Shown one piece after another: positions 45,301 to 56,457 of a stretch of DNA of 64,000 bases (position 1 is its first letter; the number at the start of each line of letters is the position of its first letter). Origin of the DNA: Zarea fungicola. Its lineage: Eukaryota; Ascomycota; Sordariomycetes; Hypocreales; Cordycipitaceae. The notes beneath the pieces are model-generated. The model made no database searches. It was given only the letters and a program-made list of their open reading frames with translations, and was not told the origin of the DNA. A program made the position numbers and the translations under genes. The DNA lies in NCBI GenBank assembly GCA_900169235.1, contig FWCC01000045.1:1-64000 (forward strand), given 5' to 3'.

Positions 45301-47504
45301 ATGACACTGCTTCTCGACCAGCGAGGAGATGGAATTATAATTACTGAGAAGTTGACGCAAGTGGCCGTGCTGAACGACAAGAGTGGCTTGGAAGTGATGA
45401 AACTCCTTTTCGATCGGTACCAGGCTGAGATCCCCGTTACGGACGCGGTGATAGCGGCAGCAGCTGAAAACATCTCAAACGGCAAAGAAATCCTCGAGTT
45501 ATTCCTGGACCGACGCGGAAGCGAAGTTAAGATTACAGAGCAAGTAATGAGAGCTGCTGCTGCTAATTTCAGCGATGGTTACAGAATTATAGCAATGCTT
45601 CTCGACAGGCAGGGAAGCGAGATCATCATTACCGAGGAAGTTGTCTTTATGGCGATTAAGAGTGGAAAGCAAACCTCTGCAATCATGGCCCTTCTTCTCG
45701 AGCAGCAATGTAAGCGTATCCCAACCACAGAGAAAGTGGTAACAGCTATAGTGAAGCACTGTGATGAAGCAGTTATCGACTTGCTTCTTCATAAGTATAA
45801 AAATACGATTCTCATCAATTTCAATGTGGTCAAGGCTACGGCAGCCAACAAAAAGTGTCACAACAAGGCAATGGCACTGCTTTTCAAACGGAAACACCAG
45901 AAAGCCACCATAACTGAACCAATGGTTACGTTCTTACTGGAGAAATACGATATTGGCGTTGTTGAGAAGCTTTTCCACGCGTATGGTCCATTTATAACCA
46001 TCACAGAGGCTGTAGTAGAGGCGGCGGCGAGGAACTATAACAATAGGGATGAGCTACTACGCATTCTGTATGGGCATTGGCAAGGCATGGTGGTCGAGCC
46101 AGGCAGTCAACATGGCATGGATCAGGCTCCCGTCCCCGTTGACCATGCAGTAAGCCCATCGCCCTTCCTAAGCTGGGAACGCCTGTCCACCCGCGATGAC
46201 TGGCCAACTGAATCCGTTGTGGAGCTCAATAACATGGGTGACGAGGTTTGGGGTGTTGAATTCTCCAATGACGGTAAAAAGCTCGCAGCGTATGGATGTG
46301 GAGCAACTGTTTTGATCTGGGAGGTACCGCTTTTTACAGTCGTACAATCGCTTAAAGGCCATGGCTCAGGCATTGGACACTTGGCATGGAGTCCAGATAA
46401 CACCATGGTCCTTACATCTTCACAAGATCAACATGCCAGACTTTATAATGTTCATGCAAGTAATACGTACAGTTATCGTTTAGTGATGTCACTGACAATA
46501 AGCAGACTGGCACATTAATGAAGACATTTCCTCCCTCGGATGAGGCAGTGAGCGCCTGCGTCTGGGTGAGCGACGGGAAGAGCTTTATTACAGGCTCCTA
46601 CAGTAAAAAGAATAGCCTACAGTCTTGGAATCTCAACGGCGAAAAGATTTGTGATTGGAACACAAGTCACGTAGTCATGGATCTCTGTGGTAATGGCTGT
46701 CGACTTGTAGCCATTGATGCCTATTACACAGTCTACGTGTACAGTATGGAGACTCGGCAGCTTGAATTTCAGCTGGAACTAGAAGCTCGAGCAGTAAGCA
46801 TAAGTATTTCCCAAGACGAACAGAGCTTCTTGGTCAACACGAAAATCGGAGAGTTGTTGCTAGTGGATATTGCCAGTCAGAACGTAATTCTGAAGTACAG
46901 TGGTCATGCGGGAGGGGATTTCGTGATTCGAAACGCCTATGGTGGAGGTCACGATGAGTTGATTCTGAGCGGAAGCGAAGGTAACAGGCTACCATTCACT
47001 TCACTGCCTAGAGACCAAAGCTAACCAATCGCTGGTTTTAGATGGATATGTTTGGCTCTGGGACAGGCAGACTTGCATTCCCGTGGCACGACTCGGCCCA
47101 CATGCGCTGCGATCGAATGCGGTGGCATGGAACCAAGGGGATTCATGTATGATGGCCTCTGGGGGAGACGACGGAATAGTCCGGATGTAAGCTTTTATTG
47201 ATTTGCGGAAACAAGGCAACAAATAAAATACTCAAAATTGATGCAACTGCTAACTAATGTACTCAGTTGGTCCAACAAGGCTCGAGTTCAAGCTCTGCGT
47301 GACCTTTCTCAGCGCGGAAAGGAAAGCGACGAGATCAAGAATCCAGATGGAAGCAAAATGATGAAAAACTTGGATGATGAAGGGCAGCGTATCAGTGTTC
47401 CCAAGCCCGTACACGTTGGCCTGTACGGCTCCGTGGCAAGCGTGGTTTTGATGTGTCTTTGCTTGTTAATCGGCGTTTTCTTCGCCAGACGTTCTGTCGC
47501 ATAA
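42352..47504 (+). CDS. NLR-type protein: alpha/beta hydrolase-NACHT-repeats-WD40-TM
   Basis: Nine exons: 42352..42485, 42535..42826, 42883..43200, 43246..43420, 43469..43495, 43556..46455, 46506..46980, 47042..47186, 47267..47504. Total 1567 aa. An alpha/beta hydrolase (IIAVHGLGSNVDW; nucleophile elbow GHSLGG, Ser134; GLVFLGTPFRGTKF) comes first. NACHT follows (Walker A GNPGTGKST at 389-397; Walker B IIDALDECD near 490-498). Residues about 876-1157 hold ankyrin-like repeats of some 33 residues (ITEQVMRAAAANFSDGYRI...LLDRQGSE). WD40 repeats like those of Gid7/WDR26 start near 1205 (EVWGVEFSNDGKKLA, DGYVWLWD, GGDDGIVRIW). A hydrophobic helix near 1542-1562 (SVVLMCLCLLIGVFF) is followed by a short basic tail. 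Introns 1, 2 and 6 need GC donors (GCAAGT); exon 5 is 27 nt. It is probably a fungal intracellular non-self or damage sensor with membrane attachment, inferred. Confidence 0.88.
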
Positions 47505-48824
47505 TGAGTTTGGTGCTGTCTTATATTTAATACATGCCCCCGCGCCCAGCGTCAGGCAAGCGAGCTAGCTGATGGAGAATAAAAGCGTCGTATAAAATAA
47601 TACCAAAGCCAGAATTCTTTAGAGCCTAGAAGGGCCGCGAATTTGAACAGATAACGTTTGACAAGTTAATCACCTATACTGCCGAATCCAATTTGCTGTG
47701 GTTGCAATGGCCAAGTGCCGTCGTCTCGGCTCTGTGGAGTATGCAGCCTTCAATATCAGACGGCATTTGCAGCGTAATCCGACTTTGATCGAATTATGTT
47801 ACAGCAAGGCTGAAGTGTAGTATTGGGATAGGACCGATACCTTACGCCTGCCAGCCGAAAACCGCACTATGCCTGCCGCTTATTCGTGATAGAGTAATCA
47901 ATCTGTCCTGTCATCCGTAGTATCAGTTATGCAGACTCTTGAAACTGCAGGTAACGTCCCATCAGATCCTCATCCTTGTGCCGCGTAATCCTGCAGCAGT
48001 TGGTTGTATTCAACTACCCGGCCAAGCTCCCAGGCTAATGCTCGTTTAGTATGAAATCCCGTCTTTCAACCAGGGGTCATCTCCCCTACCGCCATTTCAC
48101 CTGATACGAGCGTCTCATGCCGATCTCAGGTCCACCAATCATCACTAGAATTGTCCCGCGGATAATCTTCCGATGGCGGGGTAATTTGTCTATTTAGGAA
48201 GCTCGTTCGGCAAGGCCCTTTTAAGGAAGCCCTGTTCGGTAGCCACTGAGAAGGCGTTCTTTTACTAGACCGAATAATCACAGGGCTGTGGTAAGGCTAA
48301 GAAAGTCATTAGCAAACAATAGTCGCAGGGCTGCATTCAAACGACTGTCAGCATCTGTTATGTATATCATTTTTCACTGGCTCCAGTGCTTGTAGACCAA
48401 TGTGGTTGTTTCGTACATAGACACAGTAATTGAAACTGCAAGAAACCCAGTACCTCCCCTTGTGATTCCCCTTCCATTTCTCCGGAACTTCATCAATAGC
48501 CGACGGACGAACATTCCCGCGCAACCTTACCACTGCTATCGGCCCTAATCTTGAGCGACAAAGGTGATACCCCTGGTTAGGTCAGATACTACGGTACCAT
48601 CGTGATGCTATATTTTAAAGTAATAATGAAACTATAACAACTATAACACTTAATATCTACTGTTACTTCTCGGCCTTTGAGTTGGCTTGCTTAGTTGGTT
48701 GAAAAGACTATATATTCATTCAGTCCTTCCGCCATTGTCGAACTTTGAAATACAATATTATTCCGCAAATTAGCCAGTCATTCATATTCAGATTCAAAGA
48801 ATTTCCCAAAGCAAAAGAATCAAA
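47505..48824. other. intergenic region
   Basis: 3' flank of the NLR gene and promoter of the lysozyme-like gene. No gene recognised in 1.3 kb. Confidence 0.45.
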
Positions 48825-49397
48825 ATGCATTTCACCTCAATTCTCGTTGCCAGTTTGCTGTCAGCTACCTCCATGGCTGCTACTCTGGCCCCCAGGTACC
48901 CCGGATTGGACGCCACACAGAGCCGCAACGCCGCTGCCGCCATTGGTGAGGTTCGCAAGGAGGGACTTCCACGACAGGCCTGCCTTGCTGTTATTAGCAC
49001 TGCGCTGCAGGAGTCAACCCTGCACATCTATGCCAACAACCGCGTGCCTGCTTCCCTGAAGTACCCTCACGATCTCGTTGGAGGTGACCAAGACAGCATT
49101 GGTACGTTTTCAATGCTCTGTGATCCATAGAACTTTGCTGTACACCTGCAAGCTAACACGTCTTTCACTTACATAGGCATGTTCCAGCAGCGCCCAGAGT
49201 GGTACCCCGATATTGCTGCAGACATGTCCGCCGCAGGCAGCACGCGCCAGTTCCTGGCCGCTATGAAGCAGATTCCAGGCTGGAAGACCATGGAAGTATC
49301 CGCGCTTGACCAGGCTGTCCAGAAAGCGGAAGCCGGCAACCTCTATGCTCAGCGTCTTCCGCTGGCTAAGCAGGTCTGCACGTCCGCTGGTTTCTAG
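48825..49397 (+). CDS. small secreted lysozyme-like protein of actinobacterial type
   Basis: Two exons (48825..49101, 49177..49397), 165 aa; 75-nt intron with a GCTAAC branch. The signal peptide is MHFTSILVASLLSATSMAA. The mature domain reads GLPRQACLAVISTALQEST, NNRVPASLKYPHDLVGG, DSIGMFQQRPEW and FLAAMKQIPGW. This motif order matches, from family knowledge, the lysozyme-like (lytic transglycosylase/muramidase fold) domain common in actinobacterial secreted proteins, including those fused to NlpC/P60, and in some actinophage endolysins. The Glu in ALQES is in the position of the catalytic Glu. A secreted fungal copy suggests horizontal acquisition and antibacterial peptidoglycan cleavage; the eukaryotic intron and signal peptide argue against contamination. 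Enzymatic activity is inferred. Confidence 0.8.
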
Positions 49398-50460
49398 ATG
49401 CACAATGTAAAGGATGAGCTGCAACGATATTGCTATGTTTTGCAGCCTTTTCGCAATGGGCAGCACCTGGTACATACAAGTGCGATATTCTTAACTGTAT
49501 TTAGTCATCTGAGTCTGTACATAGCTCACTTCTCGGTATCTATATTGAACAATGCACATATTCTGCTTACATCTGCCGTTTAAAACTTAGAATTCTTGAA
49601 TTAAAACAATAGGAAGGCTTTGAAATGGTGCCGAGAAATCGCCCATCGTCAAATAGTCAAATATACGAAGGCCGCAAATGTGATGTAGTACTAGTTGTGA
49701 ATAATGCGGCGAAAATACGCAGAACCTAAGCTCTGCATCAGTCCTTCTCAGCCCCGAACGGTTTTTGTTATTCAGTTGGGACGACTTGGTGGCTGCGCAT
49801 TCTCATGAGCGATCCGACTGGCGCTGAAGTTATTCAGCTTAAGTTTGGTCGCATGCGAGAATAGCGGGCGCTGTTTAATCACGAAACTGTAGAAAATGGA
49901 AGATAGAGCAAGGGCATAAAAAATTACAATTTAGCTCAGAAAAGTCATTACAACTAACATACCAGCGCCGTTGTAATCAGTGCAAAAGTTGACTTGCATG
50001 TGCAGCAATTGGTTCGCCCATTATTATTAGCCCAATAAGCTCATTTGGCACGTCTTGGCAGGACAGTCAGCCGCTGGGTGGGTGGCTGAGTGGCTGGCTG
50101 CTCATGGGAATAACCTCAATTGGCTTCAGCCCTGCCAGGCTGCTGTTGGGAAATCACTGCCAGACTACTTATGCTGGTGTCGGCACAAATTGACCGTAAA
50201 ATCGCGCCGACATCGTACCTGCGCTCGGTTTCCGCTTGGTCTGCCTTACTTAGTAAGCTGTCGACAGGCTTCAGCCTCAACAGTCACACACCAAGTTCAG
50301 CTACTGATAAACAGGCTGTCCTCTGTGCTTTATTCAGCATCACGTCACATAGCACAGCTCTAGGGAGTATACTGCGACACATCTGTTAAGCTTGCTGCCG
50401 CGTTTGTGTCAGATATGCGTTCGTGACTGGGCGATACTCTCCTGTTAGGGTAGTGACACT
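49398..50460. other. intergenic region
   Basis: 3' UTR of the lysozyme-like gene and promoter of the Zn2Cys6 gene; short GGCTG repeats near 50075-50100. No gene supported. Confidence 0.45.
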
Positions 50461-52630
50461 ATGGACTCGATGGCAGACCGCTCCAGCGACGCTACACCAC
50501 TTCACGACGCCAAGCTATCCATTGGGAGCTCCATGACAAGGCCTCAACAAGGAAAAAACGGGGAGCGGTCACCATGCCACACATGCCGCCGCGCGCGGTT
50601 GCGATGCGACGCCACCAGACCAACATGCAAAAAATGCACCAAGCGCGGAGTCGAGTGCCTGGGCTATGGGACTCGGGCTCTCCTCTGGGTTCAGCCATCT
50701 GCCCCTGACACGGCACAACAAGCTTCGACCGAAGCCAACTCCGTTTCTCTGACTACTGCTGGCGGGCAAGAGAACCGTCAAAGGAGGAAGAGAGGCAGGC
50801 CAAAGTTGGTACTCCTTCCAAAGCCCGTTGAGGATGTTGGCAACACAGTTTCGTCGCGCAAGCCTCGTGTGGTTATGAGCCAAGCAACTCAAAAAACGCA
50901 AGAAAGTGGTATAAATAACAATATAGACGCTGAATTGGCTTCTCGAGTAATGACTTGCCAAAACAAGGCGCAACTGAAACCAGGCCCTGTCCCAGTCAAG
51001 TACCACGAATCCCTGTTGGCACTCCGATCACTAGACTACAGTGAGTGCGCAAACCCCGATCATGTGAGTTCCTGCCTTGCAGATTCAACAACTAACAATG
51101 GAATCAGTAAACAAATTCATAGCCCCTGATATGGTACTTGTAGACTCACATCGCAATCCCCACAGGGCAGACATTTCATTCTGGCACTTCATTCCGGACG
51201 TCTACATGGACTTGCTGATCTGTGTCTCCTGGACGCATCAGCTTGTCCGGTGTCGCTCGGCACAGCATATTACTTTTCGCCGCTACTTTAACCACACGGC
51301 AAAGTCAGTGATCTTGAAAAAGAGTCATTTAGCATCAATGCCTGATGCAACCGTGCGCAAAATCTTCAAGCGCATGCACTCTTCCATCAGACTCCTCAAT
51401 GAGTTACTGGATGACTTGGAGATGCGGTACAGCGACATAGTCCTGTCCATTGTTATTACATTGATGCGAGTTGAGGTATGTATTAGATTGTTTACTTTGC
51501 AGAAACTATTCTTTTTTTTAATCATGCGCAGGTTCAGCAGTCCGCGTTTGGCTCATGGCCAGTGCATCTACAGGCTGCTCGCATAATTGTGAAAAAGAGA
51601 GGTGGCTTCGCACAAGTCCTAAACGATGGCCAAGAATATCTCGGAAGAAGCTATATAACGTACGTTAAAATTTAGCCATGACGCATTGTTTTTGTTGATA
51701 ACTTGCAGTGCTAACCGTGGTTTGCTCTCGTCCAGTGGCGACGTGATGAGCAGCGTCTTTTCTCCTCGAAGCATGCTGGAATGGGCTGCCACCGTTTTGC
51801 AGCTCGAATACATTCCAATTCTTGAATCATTTTATCAGGACGGTCGGGAGACTGACTTTCCATGTCCCAACCAAATTGTTGAATGTCTGATTCGGATCAA
51901 CAACAAACGTATTATTACACAAAAGCAGGACAGCAGCAGCCCCATGTGCAGCTCAAGGTCAACAATACTGCAACAAATTGCATCATTTGATCCTCAATTC
52001 TGGGCTCACGAGCAGCTCCAGGAGTTAAAATACGGCTGCGAAACACCCAGCTCAACAGAGACAGGCTTGCTGGACTTGTCGCTCGACGGGGAAGTGGGCT
52101 CGGTCGCATCGATAGGCATGCGCGACGAGCTGCACAGATCCTGCACAGAAATAGCGAGAGCGTTTCAGTACACAGCCATGCTTTACTGTCTTCGGACGCT
52201 GTATATAGACCAAGGCGACTCTTCTACGATTGCATTCAAGTCACACTCAAAGATGCAGACGGAAGATTTGCCGGCGGTGGATGCCTTGACTATGCACCGA
52301 ATAGCCCTGCAAAATCTCCTCCAGTCGCTTCACCGGTTATGGGCAACAGACCCAGCCTCTGCTGCCTTTTTCGGCAGGTTCTCGCTATGGCCGCTTTGGA
52401 CGGCTGGTATGGAGTTGGATCTACACCAAGAACTGTTGGACGAGCGAGAGTTCATAACCACGAGCCTGCAAAAGCTGTGCGCGATACTAGGTGGGCTCGC
52501 GCCCCTGGATGCCCTTTCGGCACTGAATCTGGTGTGGGAAAATACTGAATTGTATGCTGCGCTTGGCGCAGAGGCCACCTGGGATGAGAAGGTTTTGATG
52601 CCAGGTATGCGAGGCATGTTTTTCTTTTAA
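50461..52630 (+). CDS. Zn2Cys6 transcription factor with AT-hook-like motif
   Basis: Four exons (50461..51040, 51108..51475, 51532..51659, 51709..52630), 665 aa, all phases consistent; introns 67, 56 and 49 nt. The Zn2Cys6 cluster is at residues 39-66 (CHTC, RCDATRPTC, KKCTKRGVEC). A basic segment RRKRGRPKL follows about 40 residues later and resembles an AT-hook, a minor-groove contact unusual next to this domain. The C-terminal part is the second fungal TF homology type (PDMVLVDSHRNPHR; RIIVKKRGGFAQV; FGRFSLWPLWTAGME). For intron 1, the acceptor at 51107 (after CTAAC) is required for frame. The extreme C-terminus (RGMFFF) could hide another intron. Targets unknown. Confidence 0.86.
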
Positions 52631-53014
52631 ACTATAGCACAATTCAATTGGAATAAAAATCAAGATGTAATTATAGAATAAATTTACGAATCTTTAATGC
52701 CTTGGGTGGCTTCTGTTGATCGCCTCTTTATTCCGCATTGCTTCGACTGACGAGCGGCTGATCCAGGATTTCTTCCGCTATTCACCAGTCAAGCACGCTC
52801 CCCGCCCACACTTGCTTGCGCGGAGGGAATGCCAGTTCGGTCCTCCTGAGTTTACTCTAGTTGGCAGACACCGCCTTGCAAGCGCCCCAGGCTATTAACA
52901 TAACTTTGGAAGGTTTGTGAATTGCCAGAAAATGGCGACACTTGGACTACTCTGTGTGATACGGACGAGTGCTTAAGAAGGAATTAAATTCTGATATCGC
53001 CGATACATGCTGTC
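52631..53014. other. convergent intergenic region
   Basis: 3' ends of the Zn2Cys6 gene (+) and the TMEM14-like gene (-). Nothing else seen. Confidence 0.45.
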
Positions 53015-53448
53015 TCAGCCAATACGATATGCTTTACCAAAAACAAATACGCCATAGAGAGATAGAGTAGTCAAAAGGATTGGTGTAGGTCTTCGCAGAA
53101 CAATGGCCCTTGGAATCACCGGAATTGCCAACAACACAGACGTCGCGAGACACAATTTTACACCATCTGGCTGTTGCTGTCTGATTCGCAAGCCCCCAAG
53201 AGTATCTAGTTAGCAGTCAGCTCAATGAACCGAGGCGGCGTGAGGTATGGTAGATGCGACACCGCCGACAGAAGCATACATAATATTCCGAAACCGATAC
53301 ACCCGAGAATGGAGTGAACCTGCCCTTTGATGATGTAGCCCAAAACACCACCGGCAGAGGACAGGGTAGCAAGGCCGAACGCAGAGTATGATAAGTGCGG
53401 CTGCATCTGCATATTTGAAGCGGTGGTCAGGTTCGTGCTGCCACCCAT
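53015..53448 (-). CDS. TMEM14-like small membrane protein
   Basis: Two exons (53448..53280 and 53205..53015), 119 aa. Found by splicing: a 74-nt intron (GTATGC...TGCTAACTAG) joins GFGIL to YTLGGLRIRQQQPDG. Four hydrophobic helices are expected: YSAFGLATLSSAGGVLGYI, SILGCIGFGILYTLGG, CLATSVLLAIPVI and LLTTLSLYGVFVFG. The GGVLGYIIKGQVHSILGCIGFG motif order resembles the Tmemb_14 family, which includes TMEM14 and plastid FAX proteins linked to heme or lipid traffic; mitochondrial location is possible. In-frame Met codons at residues 13 and 15 are alternative starts. Unspliced, the frame would stop at 80 residues with a non-homologous end. Confidence 0.7.
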
Positions 53449-54784
53449 TCCGGAGGATTCTGTCTGCCTTCACTGGCTGACTGGCAACTAACAGGCAATA
53501 AATGTGCCCACAGTCTTCCGTGAGTCTTTTACCAAATCTTCTAAAATTGCTTATGAGGGCCTACCAGACTATGGCAATTTATTAGGCGACTGTCCAATGA
53601 GTGCAACAGAACCAGCCTCAGGCCGTTTATCGGCAGTCAAAGTTATTCCAAATACTACAGAAAGAACTAATCTAGAGGAGGTGCCAAAATGACGACAGTA
53701 ATTATTGTTGGCCAGTTCTTAATAACGAATTTTTCGTATACTGGATCAGCGCCACTGAGCGTCTGGCTGATACCCGCCCAACATACCCGATTACCCGATG
53801 ACAATATCTCACTTCCTCGGAGAAGCCAGTTTGCTACTTTTCGTCTGGGTATTTTCCGAGTTTATTGACGCTGGCGGGACAAAACCTCCATATTATGTAA
53901 AATAGAATGTCCGACTTCAGCCTGAAGACCGTATGAGAGCAAGCCGCTTCCTTTTTTTTTTCTTTAAAAATAGAGCCTTCTGACAACCACGACAGTTAGT
54001 TTCCGTCGGATACTATGCAGTCTAAGTCGACCACAGTGGCAGCGTGCAACTTCGCAGAATATGATGAGCTATTCTCGATTGGTATCACTGGAGCCCAGGA
54101 GAGTTTCTAACTATTTTTTAAAATATACCTAAATTACAGAAAAAAAGAGCTTCACAGGGCCGAGCCAACAACGTGGTGGCGGGCCGTTGCGCCTTTTCCC
54201 CCGGAGAAGCTCGATCGGCCAAAAGCCACAATGTGTTTTTGGTTGAATGGATCCTTTCAGTGCCCCGATGGGCAGAAATGATTAATTAATTACATGCAGT
54301 GGCGCGCATGTGACGCATGGACAATGACAAATAGCTATTTTGTAAATTAAACTTTGCGCGCCGCAATGAAATGAACCGGGAGTCCTGTACGCAGACACCC
54401 GCCATAACCGGCATAACCGAACTGCTTTTTCTTTGGGAGGCCAGCACTATAGACATTGGGTGGGTTGTAGGGAGATCGTGTGTTTCGATTTCTATTATTT
54501 GTCATAAGTGCAAAATGCAAACTGTGTGCGATTTTCCGAGAGAGAAACATTTTCTCCCGATCTGGCTTCCCTATTTTTTCCGGCCTGGGCCTGCGCAAAG
54601 CATGACCAATTTCTGCATGACTCTATAGGTGTTCTACGTGGGATGCATCCCTTTATATTCATCCCAGTACCCCTTTGGATTCAATGTGCACTACATTTAA
54701 TATATTGAATTAGAGCAACCAAGGCACCAGCAACAGAAACTTTCGATCAAACAATCAGACATTCACTGGCGACTATCAGCACAC
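53449..54784. other. divergent intergenic region
   Basis: Promoters of the TMEM14-like (-) and Rcf2-like (+) genes. Contains poly-T at 53952-53961. No further gene supported. Confidence 0.45.
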
Positions 54785-55558
54785 ATGGCCACTACTACTA
54801 CCATGAAGTTTCGTACCAAGCAGGAGGAAAATGCACAGTTCAATGCCGTGCTCAAGGGCACCGTGGTTGGCGGAGCTGTTGGTCTGATTGCCGGCGTCGG
54901 CATGATGTACGGAGCTGCCAGGCGATACCCTTTCTTTCGCGGGCTCAGACTTCAGACAAAGGGATTCATCTTGACATCGACGACGAGTTTTGGCGCCATA
55001 TTCTACGCTGAGCGACTGCAAAACGACCTCCACCGCACATTAGATCCGATGAGAACATATCGAGATAACAGCGAGAGAGTGGCCGACGCGGCGCGAGAGA
55101 ACCAAGGAAGATACGAAAAGATGCGCGAATGGGGACGGGAGAATCGCTACACCATAGTCGGGGCGTCTTGGGTCGCAAGCATGATCATTGCCTTGGCCGC
55201 CGTGAGCCGCTCCCCGGCAAGCACAGCTCAAAAACTCGTACAGGCTCGTGTATACGCCCAGGGGCTGACATTGGCTGTCCTCATTGCCACCGCGGCATTT
55301 GAAGTCAACGATGCCCGGCGAGGCGAGCATCGCTGGCAGACGGTCATGGTTCTCGATGAGAATGATCCCGAGCACAAGCGGCTGATCGAGAAGAAGATTC
55401 ACAAGGAAGAGTACAGTGGCCAAGATCTCTGGATGGGTGAGTTGCCTAATCTTTAGAACGGGTATACGTTTGCACAGCAAGGTGAAGAGGCTAACGGAGT
55501 CGCAGACATGGTCAAGGCGGAGGAGCGTCGGCTCGCGCAGAATGCCAAATCAAAGTAA
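54785..55558 (+). CDS. RCF2: Rcf2-like HIG1-domain mitochondrial protein
   Basis: Two exons (54785..55436, 55506..55558), 234 aa; the 69-nt intron has a GGCTAAC branch and the last exon encodes DMVKAEERRLAQNAKSK. N-terminal hydrophobic segments (VLKGTVVGGAVGLIAGVGMMYGA; GFILTSTTSFGAIFYAE) precede the HIG1-type region (REWGRENRYTIVGASWVASM...; two helices; Gln/Arg-Arg motif AQKLVQARVYAQG). Length and order match fungal Rcf2, an inner-membrane factor that associates with cytochrome c oxidase and respiratory supercomplexes. There is no cleavable presequence, as usual for the family. Confidence in HIG1 is high, in Rcf2 orthology moderate. Confidence 0.85.
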
Positions 55559-56457
55559 ACGGCGACGTCATTACCGGCTTGCATGAGATCTTGAAACGAA
55601 GAATAATTCCCATGAACTATCCAAACATGTACATTAAATGTAATGAAAATAAGTTCGGCAACTGGACAACAGCGGTGACATGGGTACACCGGCGATATGG
55701 CTATTGCAATCGCTGCGAGCTGGGCACGGGAAGGAGTGTCGGCAAAATATGGTAGTTCCATGTAGTAAACTAACAAAAGGCTTTACTTTAAACGCAAAAC
55801 ATAAGTCATAGACATCGAGCTGAGCGAGCAGTGCGTGAATGAGGTTGGATTTATTTTGAGTGCAAAAGATGCAAAATGTGTGAGGGGACGGACAATCTCA
55901 AGGCACTGATAGTGTCGCTCTTTGCATTTGGATGGTCAAGAACAAGGCTGCAATGAGACATCTGCGTCGCTCGAGAAGTATGCCAACCTCGTGTGGTAAA
56001 ATGTAATATTTCAATTGGGAAGCTACAATGAGCACATAGAATAACGGGTTGTAAATTGTTGAGAGAATATATTTTTTCATTCGGTAGTATGACTACATGA
56101 GATACACGCAACTTCTGTTACAGTAATGGGTTGGAGACAGTTTACAAGCAAATGTGAAACTGGCAGGTGTACCTAGAGGTTGCCAATTATGCATATTTTA
56201 GCTATAAACTATAAGTTAGTGGCGCACTCTTTGGCAGGGTGCCTGAAGCGAAATGCCTTGCCGCTGTCAGCACACTGTAACTATCTTGCTTGGCTCCTGT
56301 AAGTGGACAAGAATAGAGTGAGCGGGTCTCGAATACGAGGTCACCAATGGCTGGTGACTCATCTTGAAGCTTCCCTATAAGCAGGGGATTCCGTGATCCG
56401 GTACTCTACTCCTGTCAGTCCATCATTTATCGAAAATAGAAATAAATCTCTGCGGAT
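55559..56457. other. intergenic region
   Basis: 3' flank of the Rcf2-like gene and promoter of the Cys-rich orphan. No feature recognised. Confidence 0.45.
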
